Source of the DNA: Lithobates sylvaticus
Lineage: Eukaryota; Chordata; Amphibia; Anura; Ranidae
DNA length: 64,000 nt
Direction of reading: 5' to 3'
Assembly (NCBI GenBank): GCA_028564925.1
Contig: CM053028.1
Span: 367,393,012-367,457,011, forward strand
Below the pieces are notes generated by a model. The model saw only the letters and a program-made list of their open reading frames with translations. It had not been told where the DNA came from and did not search any database. The position numbers were made by a program, and so were the translations under genes. Shown piece by piece: positions 56,936-64,000 of the stretch (within the stretch, counting starts at the first letter, position 1; each line of letters starts with the position of its first letter).

Positions 56936-57316
56936 GCAGGCCGCAGGAAAAGAGGGGGGGACGAGAGCGGCCCCCCCTCTCGCCTGAACCGTACCAGGCC
57001 ACATGCCCTCAACATTGGGAGGATGCTTTGGGGGTCTAAGACCCCTAAAGCACCTTGTCCCCATGTTGATTAGGACAAGGGCCTCTTCCCCACAACCCTG
57101 GCCGGTGGTTGTGGGGGTCTGCGGGCGGGGGGCTTATCGGAATCTGGAAGCCCCCTTTAACAAGGGGACCCCCAGATCCCGGCCCCCCCCCTGTGTGAAA
57201 TGGTAAGGGGGTACAAAAGTACCCCTACCATTTCACCAAAAAAGTGGCAAAAATGGTAAAAAGGACAGGAGACAGTCTTTGACAATTCCTTTATTAAAAT
57301 CTTCTTTCTTCTTTCT

Positions 57317-57583
57317 TCATCCTTCGGATTCTTCATCTTCTCCTTCCTTCATCTTCTTCCATCTTCTTCTTCCATTTTCTTCTTCCTCCGATCCGCTTCT
57401 TCTTGCGCTGGTCTTCTCGTCCTTCTCGTCCGGCATCTTCTTCCGTCGGCGTCGGCGTCGGTGTCTCTGTCTCTTCTTGGGCCGCTCCGCGCAATGGGAG
57501 GCTCCCGCTGTGTGAGGCTCCGCTCCGTCTGACAGGTCTTTTATAATGGAGGGCACCTGGTGACCCCGCCCCCTCTGACGCAC
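57317..57583 (-). other. Small charged open frame in left palindrome arm (doubtful gene)
   Basis: 88 codons, with HRRRRRRKK near residues 41-49 followed by acidic segments (SEEEENG, EGEDEESEG). TTTTATAAT lies near the palindrome centre upstream and AATAAA-type sequence downstream (TTTATT on the plus strand at 57289-57294). The mirrored arm has an indel in the Arg codons that changes the frame, so the peptide is not conserved between arms. Composition is driven by a GAA/GAC-rich stretch. Probably not a real gene. Confidence 0.2.
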
Positions 57584-57676
57584 AGGGACGTCATGGGGAA
57601 TTCCATGATGGCTTTCCCCATGATGTCAGAGGGGGGCGGGGTCACCAGGTGCCCTCCGTTTTAAAAGACCTGTCAG

Positions 57677-57886
57677 ATGGAGCGGAGCCTCACACAGCGG
57701 GAGCCTCCCATTGCGCGGAGCGGCCCAAGAAGACACCGACACCGACGCCGACGCCGACGGAAGAAGATGCCGGACGAGAAGGACGAGAAGACCAGCGCAA
57801 GAAGAAGCGGATCGGAGGAAGAAGAAAATGGAAGAAGAAGATGGAAGAAGATGAAGGAAGGAGAAGATGAAGAATCCGAAGGATGA
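57677..57886 (+). other. Small charged open frame in right palindrome arm (doubtful gene)
   Basis: 69 codons starting MERSLTQREPP, sharing HRRRRRRKKMPDEKDEKTSA and the acidic tail with the opposite arm. A different start is used because of the indel upstream. AATAAA follows at about 57908. Same doubts as for the left-arm frame. Confidence 0.2.
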
Positions 57887-59155
57887 AGAAAGAAGAAAGA
57901 AGATTTTAATAAAGGAATTGTCAAAGACTGTCTCCTGTCCTTTTTACCATTTTTGCCACTTTTTTGGTGAAATGGTAGGGGTACTTTTGTACCCCCTTAC
58001 CATTTCACACAGGGGGGGGGCCGGGATCTGGGGGTCCCCTTGTTAAAGGGGGCTTCCAGATTCCGATAAGCCCCCCGCCCGCAGACCCCCACAACCACCG
58101 GCCAGGGTTGTGGGGAAGAGGCCCTTGTCCTAATCAACATGGGGACAAGGTGCTTTAGGGGTCTTAGACCCCCAAAGCATCCTCCCAATGTTGAGGGCAT
58201 GTGGCCTGGTACGGTTCAGGCGAGAGGGGGGGCCGCTCTCGTCCCCCCCTCTTTTCCTGCGGCCTGCCAGGTTGCGTGCTCGGATAAGGGTCTGGTATGG
58301 ATTTTGAGGGGGACCCCACGCCATTTTTTTTGGCTAGGGTTCCCCTTAAAATCCATACCAGACCTCAAGGGTCTGGTATGGATTTTGAGGGGGACCCTAC
58401 GCCATTTTTTTTTTTTTTTTTTTGGTTGGTTACCCCTTAATATCCATCCCCGACCTGAAGGGCCGGGTTATTGAATTTGGGGGGACCCCTACGCTTTTTT
58501 TTTTTTCATTTTTTTTTTTTTTTATCAATGACTTTTTTTTATGAATGAGTTTCAATGAATCACTGTTCTCTGTGTTACGGGAGCCGTGAATTAACATTAG
58601 CCGCGAGTGATTTTAAATAGCTTTTTTACTTTCAAAAATGACACTTTGCGCAGAGACAGTTCTAAACACGGGAAACATGCGCCCCTTTACAGGCATACTA
58701 TAGACACCCCCCAGGTACGAAATTTAAAGGAATATTACACTTTTATTGTTTCAATTTAAGCATTATTAAAATCACTGCTCCTGAAAAAACGGCCGTTTTT
58801 AAAAAAAATTTTTGCATTGATACATGTCCCCTGGGGCAGGACCCAGGTCCCCAAACACTTTTTATGACATTAACATGCATATAAGCCTTTAAAATGAGCA
58901 CTTTTAATTTCGAACGTTCGCATCCATTATAACTAATAGGGTTCTAAAGCTCGCACGGACTTTAGGTCCGTTCGCGGGTTCTGGTGCGAGCCGAACGGGG
59001 GGGTGTTCGGCTCATCCCTATTAGACACTAACAATCCTATTTACTGAATCATTGTCAATATATGTTAGCTCTGACACAGCTCATCCTTTTAATTAATTTG
59101 CAATTAGAGAGAGAAATCAAAAGACCTCAGGCGCCTGAATATTTTAAATCAATCT

Positions 59156-59570
59156 TTAACCGCTTCAATACTGGGCACTTTCACCCCCTTCCTGCCCAGG
59201 CCAGATTTCAGCTTTCAGCGCTGTCACTCTTTGACAATTGCACGGTCATGCAATGCTGTACCCAAATTACATTTTTCTATCATTTTCTTCCCTCGAATAG
59301 AGCTTTCTTTTGGTGGTATTTAATCACCGCTGTTTTTTTTTTTTTTTTGCTAAAAAATTTAAAAAAGTATGAAAATTTTGAAAAGAAAAAGGGTTTTCTT
59401 AGTTTCTGTCACTAAATTTTGTAAATAAGTAATTTTCCTCGTTCACTGATGTGCACTGATGAAGCGGCACTGATGGGCACTGATAGGCTGCACTGAAGGG
59501 CACTGATGAGGCGGCACTTATGATCACCGATGAAGTGGCATTGAAGGGCAGTGATTAGGAGCAAGCACCG
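59156..59570 (+). repeat. TTAACC-type element, left-end fragment
   Basis: TTAACCGCTTCAATACTGGG, GACAATTGCACGGTCATGC and GAGCTTTCTTTTGGTGGT are family landmarks. GCACTGATG-type repeats follow at 59450-59550, the inverted form of the CATCAGTGC repeats elsewhere. No right end. Confidence 0.72.
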
Positions 59571-59634
59571 CAAAAAGCACTGCAAAAACGCTCAAAAGCA
59601 AAATGCATAGATGTGAATCGAGCCTTAGGGCCGG

Positions 59635-60024
59635 TTCAGACTGCTGTGGTGCGGGAGACCGCATATGATTCGCACCGCACTGCAGTTCAAATCATATGCG
59701 ATCTCTGTGCGATGCAAATTCAGACATACAGATAGTATGGCTGAATTCTCATCGCATTCGGCCCAAACTCGCACAGGACCCTTTTTTTCGGTCTGTTGCA
59801 GAATCGGATCGAATGGGTGTTCTCACCATGCGATCCGATTCCTGTCCGAGCTTGCAGATCGCACTGCGATATGCGAGCTGCTATGGGGGTGTCATTAACA
59901 TTTTATTGACACTCCCAGCAGCTCGCATAGGGCAGTGTGAACTGCCGGCGGGAGACATGCGGTGCGGGAACCCGCAGTAGATTCGCAGCGCTCCCGCACC
60001 GCAGCAGTGTGAACCCAGCCTTAA
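59635..60024. mobile_element. MITE with TTAGGGCCGGTTCAGAC tip
   Basis: Left TTAGGGCCGGTTCAGACTGC and right GTGTGAACCCAGCCTTAA are inverted. GTGGTGCGGGAGACCGC near the left returns as GCGCTCCCGCACCGCAG at the right. The interior carries several GCGATCTG/CAGATCGC palindromes. The short open frames overlapping it are artefacts. Confidence 0.8.
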
Positions 60025-60778
60025 GGAAGACTCCAAAGTTAGGTTCCAGTTAGTTTCTAACAGTGTGGAAACACTTGGTGTGTGTTTATATTAAAATGCT
60101 GGAAGGTTGCCAAATTCTGATGATGGATTTTCCATCTTTTTTATGGGGTACAGCTTTTTGAAAATCCGTGGTCAAAGCAGCTATACTTGGCATTATTCGA
60201 TTAAAGTAGTCAGCCATGTGGACCTCTACAGAGCCAAATACTTCAATTCAAGTAATGTGCAAAAATGGCAAAGGTTTAGGAAATGTATGGCTGCTCTGAT
60301 AGTGCTGTTTTCAGGGATATGTACTGTAGCTCACTAAAGGTTCAACATGAGCATAATTAACCTCTTCCGCAAACCCCTTAATATTTGATCTTCTTGGAAT
60401 TCTTCTTAAAAGGAACCAGTAAATCCAATGAAATTCAATAAGTAAATAACAAATAAAGAAAACAAATGTGATGTTGATCTATCATTCATACAGTTACCTA
60501 TGTACATTTTCAATTCTCAAAGATTTGTTTAAATGATATACAGTAAATATTGTCATAACTATTATGTAAAATGGAAGGGAGCATGTACACATTTCATGAC
60601 ACACACACACTACAGCAGCAAAATAAAATACTGTACATTCAAATAAATAAAGTAATTTCCTAACATTTTATGACCGGCATATTCCTTGTTTGTACCAGTT
60701 TTAATTTGCATTCTTGGGTTAATCTTTTTAATTTCTATAATTTTCAAGAGCACATTTGGGGAGACCTGGTATTTCATC
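60025..60778. other. Non-coding DNA, no feature recognised
   Basis: AT-rich; a short CA run occurs near 60600. No gene seen. Confidence 0.45.
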
Positions 60779-61060
60779 TTAGGACAGCCATACACAGTCC
60801 GAATATCGTCCGGTTCAGCAGGAACCAGCCAAGATTCTAACCTAATGGGCAGACTGAATGTATCAAGTTGATCGATCGATCAACTTGGGTACAACCAGTC
60901 TGATGGATTCACCTGCGATTATCGCTAGCAGCTGCTATAGCCACCAGCGATAATCACGGCCTTCTCCCAGCGGAGACAGCTTCACCCGCCCCGCTGAGTT
61001 AAGACAATGGCCTGAGAGAACCAAGTGAATTTTTTTCGCTCTGTGTATGGCTGGCCTTAG
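60779..61060. mobile_element. MITE with GGACAGCCATACACAG tip (about 280 bp)
   Basis: Left TTAGGACAGCCATACACAG and right CTGTGTATGGCTGGCCTTAG are inverted. GATTATCGCTAGCAG/CCAGCGATAATC forms an internal hairpin, and TTGATCGATCGATCAA is a perfect palindrome. Confidence 0.8.
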
Positions 61061-61378
61061 GCTTCGCATTTGTTTCATTCTTGCTAATTTTTTAACTGGA
61101 GTCTTTGGGATCAAAAAGATGAAAGAAAAAGGAACAGGTGTCAACATTTTTCTAAGCGCGTAGAATGTCTCTTGGCCTGAGTAGATTCATAAGTAAGAAT
61201 AGGCTAAATCCACTTCAGACAGATAACAGAAAACATGAATTCATGCAGGTATATGTTCATTAAAAGTCATGATGCCTATTTTCAAATGCAAGCAGTGTAA
61301 GTATATTTAGTATCAGCTTCTTGCAGTCCCCTGTATAGCAGAGGTCAAACTGGGAGAGGAAGAATAAACACAAAAAAA
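61061..61378. other. Non-coding DNA, no feature recognised
   Basis: Gap between two transposons with nothing recognisable. Confidence 0.45.
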
Positions 61379-61386
61379 CAATCAGT

Positions 61387-62539
61387 CAGTGGTGGCCTGT
61401 GCATTGTGGGTACACGGGCGCCACCCCCCCATCCCTGCTGCCGCCTTCCTATCCATGTGCCCGGCCCCTTTCAGGAAGCCGAACGCATGGGCTCCTATGG
61501 TGGGTGCAGGAGGGGGTGTATTTTTTTTTTGAAGCACCTGATTAGAGCCAGAGGCTCTAATAGGCTTCAAAAAAGGATGGGCCCGGGGTGCAGAGAGCAT
61601 GCCCTGATCTCACCCAATTGTGTGACCATAGCGAATGAATATTCGCTATTTTCACACCGCATTGCCTCCCCGCCAATCTGGAGGCAGGTCAGTGAGACCT
61701 GTTTCCTGATTGGCCAAAGCACCAGGTGTCCCTATTGGATGCCTAGTGCTTTGGCGGAAGTGGGACAGAGCGGAGGAAACTGACTGGAGAGGAGACGCCG
61801 GAGAAGAGGACACCCGGTATGCGCCGGACCTTCTGTACTGGAAACTTTGCTTTAATTGTGCTGCGACCCACTTGTACTGTGAGTGGAGTGTCCTGAGACC
61901 CATCTGCCGGGGGGGTTGTGTTGTGAGCGGCATGTCCCGCGATCCATCCATGGGGGGGTTGTGCTGTGAGCAGAGTGTCCCACGATCCATTCGTGGTGGT
62001 GCTGTGAGCAGGGTGTCGGGGAGGGGTATTGTCATGCTGTCAATGTGTCAGTGTTTGTGGTGCTGATCTGTATACCGTATCTGTGGTGCTGATCTATATA
62101 CTGTATCTGTGGTGCTGATCTATATACCGTATCTGTGGTGCTGATCTATATACTGTATCTGTGGTGCTGATCTATATACCGTATCTGTGGTGCTAAGCTA
62201 TATACTGTATCTGTGGTGCTGATCTATATACTGTATCTGTGGTGCTGATCTGTATACCGTATCTGTGGTGCTGATCTATATACTGTATCTGTGGTGCTGA
62301 TCTATATACCGTATCTGTGGTGCTGATCTATATACCATATCTGTAGTGCTGAGCTGTATACTCTGTCCTGTGATTCTGGGGCTGTATACTCCTAACACTA
62401 TGGGTGGAAGCAAGTGGAATACAGGGGATGGAGTGGGTGGATTCTATAAGGGGTGGGGATTATGGGAAGTGGGAGGGGTCAAAAGGGAAGGGTGAGGTCT
62501 GGCGCCCCCTCCATCCTAAAACTTCACCAGCCCCCACTG
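61387..62539. mobile_element. Complete non-autonomous hAT element, second family (1.15 kb)
   Basis: Tips CAGTGGTGGCCTGTGC and AGCCCCCACTG (inverted, CAGTGGGGGCT) are flanked by CAATCAGT (61379-61386) and CAATCATT (62540-62547), an 8-bp duplication with one difference. The interior has an AGAGCCAGAGGCTCT hairpin near 61546, the GAGGCAGGTCAGTGAGACCT segment shared with 42.6 kb, and a 26-bp minisatellite. It encodes no transposase; short frames across it are GC-rich repeat sequence. Confidence 0.88.
62058..62345. repeat. 26-bp minisatellite, about 11 units
   Basis: The unit is GTGGTGCTGATCTATATACC followed by GTATCT. ACC and ACT versions alternate for part of the array, giving a 52-bp higher-order period. 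Confidence 0.94.
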
Positions 62540-62547
62540 CAATCATT

Positions 62548-63042
62548 TGTGCTGCAGCACTTACAAGAATCATGCTGATAGGAGAGAGCAGAGTGACAGA
62601 ATGATGAGCTTTAAGTGCAGCTTCTGCTTTACTGTCCAATCACATGTTAAGACAGGCGTAAGACCTAGTTGCTTTACTTACTGATAAGTTAGGAGTGCAG
62701 ACTGGCTGCATTGTATTATAGAGCTACTGTATCTAAAAAGTCCATTGTCAGGTAAAGCAAAACATAGATAGTTGGGCACTGCCTAGAGGGGCATTTACCA
62801 ATGCACTTTTTTTTTTAAATACCGTCTTTTGGGGAAGCAGGTTTTTTAATAAAGTCTAAAGACAACACTTAAAATCTTCAATTTCTTTAAATATTTTGGG
62901 GCTCTGAAAGCATAAGCTGCAATAAAGAGATAGCAGTATACATTCTATCAAAGAAATATGGGGCTGCCATTGCTGACCTCTTTCTGAAAATGTTTGCTGC
63001 TAGTAGGCTATGTGTGGGTATTATACATCTAAATCTTAAACC
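62548..63042. other. Non-coding DNA, no feature recognised
   Basis: No gene or repeat end could be supported. Confidence 0.45.
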
Positions 63043-63144
63043 TTAAAGTGATTGTAAATGATCACCTTGTAAAACAACCTATTCCATTTACAATTGAAAT
63101 GGAAGGCAAACATTTGTGTGTAGATATAAAAAAAAAAAAGAAAA

Positions 63145-63199
<55 letters not shown>

Positions 63200-63660
63200 T
63201 TTTTCCGTAAGTGACACATTCCCTCTGTTCCCTCTGTTCTCAGCTGCATAAGAGCTGGGGCAGGAGAAGCAAGAGTACACTGATCTTCCCGGTGAAAGAC
63301 TGGGCAGCGGGAGCATGTCAGGACAAGTCTGATCATTGGAGGAGAGCAGCCTGAGTTCCCAGAATAGCTCGAGAACTCACCACGGTGAGCTCTCCTGCCT
63401 AGTGTGGTCAGTTTTTAACAGGAAAGCAGAGGGACTGGCAGAACACCAGGAATTTAACATAAAGGAAGCCATACAAAGTGAACAGGATACCTTTTCATAC
63501 AAGTACATGGTACAACAGGCACATATTAGGAATTTGAAATGCTGGGGTAACAAACAATTTAACAAGCATGCTTCAAATCAGTATCTGAATGCTTTAATCA
63601 ACATTGCTCAGGGACTCGAAACTGGGAAGTCGAATAACCATCATAGCAGCCAGTAAATGA
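63043..63660 (+). repeat. TTAA-started dispersed repeat with (AT)n tract, left end only
   Basis: TTAAAGTGATTGTAAATG resembles family A tips. GAGTTCCCAGAATAGCTCGA and the open frame of 106 codons at 63336-63656 follow; the frame shows no domain I recognise and probably lies within the repeat. No right terminus found. Confidence 0.45.
63149..63195. repeat. (AT)n microsatellite
   Basis: About 23 AT dinucleotides preceded by an A-rich stretch and followed by CCTTTTTTTT. Confidence 0.97.
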
Positions 63661-64000
63661 GCATGGGGCAGAAATGGCAGTCTACAAAAATCATGACAGG
63701 TATACTATAAGAGGACTTAATTTTCTGCATTCTGAAGCTTTTGACATTTAAAAGGAAACATTTAGAAGAATCAGAAAAAAATAGAGGATACATGCACTGG
63801 TTGTGTTACTATATTTCTTTTAATTATTACCACTTACCATTTGCAATCTAGCCCTCTGGGCCCGGATACATGGAAAAGCCATGCAGGCTATGCCTGGGAG
63901 CATAACATTTCACAGTTTCAATATCTTAAGATATTTCACAGTTATGTGAGCATGAAACAAGCAAAAGATAACAAGCATATAGTGTTGCAAGTGCTCATTA
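63661..64000. other. Non-coding DNA at the window edge
   Basis: No feature recognised. Confidence 0.4.

Larger units (their letters stand above)
56523..58715. repeat. Giant inverted repeat, arms about 0.9-1.1 kb
   Basis: Left arm about 56523-57600 and right arm about 57614-58715, with a spacer of 13 bp (57601-57613) at the centre. The inner 0.9 kb is near-identical: long open frames at 56729-57064 (minus) and 58139-58474 (plus) encode almost the same peptide. Similarity continues outward, more diverged, to CTGGGGGGTGTCTATAG and CTATAGACACCCCCCAG. Arm divergence is mainly in A/T runs and small indels. Confidence 0.93.
56083..59020. mobile_element. Complete non-autonomous hAT element with palindromic interior (2.94 kb)
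   Basis: An 8-bp duplication TTAGACAC flanks it (56075-56082 and 59021-59028). Tips are TAAGGATGAGC at the left and GCTCATCCCTA at the right. The first 300 bp match the 5' terminus of the transposase-bearing hAT at the window's left edge, about 90 per cent by eye, including all five hairpins and the TATA-like box. The right terminal 100 bp are unrelated apart from the tip. The middle is a large inverted repeat centred near 57607. It encodes no transposase and presumably depends on a source such as the 1-9.2 kb element. Confidence 0.9.

Noticed and set aside
56729-58474. Paired 111-codon frames on opposite strands as duplicated genes
   Set aside because: They are mirror images across the giant palindrome and consist of GGGGTCCCCCTCAAAATCC-type subrepeats.
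63336-63656. 106-codon frame as a gene
   Set aside because: It follows a TTAA-type repeat tip, shows no domain and probably belongs to the repeat.

Overview
This window looks like repeat-saturated amphibian nuclear DNA, most likely from a true frog (ranid) or a close relative. The host call rests on recalled familiarity with several repeat families: TTAACCACTT-ended elements, MITEs with tips like GCCCCATACACACGGTCGGA, Tc1-like elements and Penelope-like elements. No database search was possible. I found no complete host gene. The only host-exon candidate is a roughly 90-codon stretch on the minus strand near 13.0-13.27 kb with two hydrophobic segments, which I cannot name.

Layout. 1-9.22 kb is the 5' part of a large hAT DNA transposon read leftward. 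A transposase frame of at least 933 codons (BED finger plus hAT catalytic core) runs off the left edge. Directly upstream of its ATG lies a minisatellite of about 5.9 kb and 64-bp units. Beyond that come a TATA-like box, five consecutive hairpins and the TAGGGATG terminus. 9.6-10.8 kb is a composite repeat with a 31-bp minisatellite. 14.4-18.9 kb is a Tc1-like element split by a Penelope-like insertion. 20.3-27.2 kb holds TTA/TAA-flanked MITEs, one of them inside a second Penelope-like element, and a LINE 3' fragment. 27.4-35.9 kb is a mosaic of MITEs, a probable solo LTR fossil and a nested inverted-repeat element.

35.9-37.2 kb is a four-copy tandem repeat of about 350 bp. 37.8-41.1 kb is a second Tc1-like family carrying three MITE insertions. 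42-49.4 kb has more MITEs, a truncated Tc1-like copy and a LINE tail. 50-51.6 kb is dominated by (TA)n tracts in Penelope-like flanking sequence. 56.08-59.02 kb is a complete non-autonomous hAT element whose interior is a giant palindrome. 61.39-62.54 kb is another complete non-autonomous hAT, of a different family, with an 8-bp target duplication and an internal 26-bp minisatellite.

How the parts relate. The hAT at the left edge and the palindromic hAT at 56-59 kb share the same roughly 300-bp terminal module with five hairpins and a TATA-like box. The first could therefore be the kind of autonomous source that mobilises the second. Several elements give relative ages by nesting: MITEs lie inside Tc1-like and Penelope-like copies, and a Penelope-like copy lies inside a Tc1-like copy. 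At least four Penelope-type regions carry hammerhead-ribozyme-like motifs on the sense strand of the element. The most notable unexplained structure is the 64-bp array. Read in the transposase direction, the unit types examined each contain a 3' splice-acceptor-like motif.
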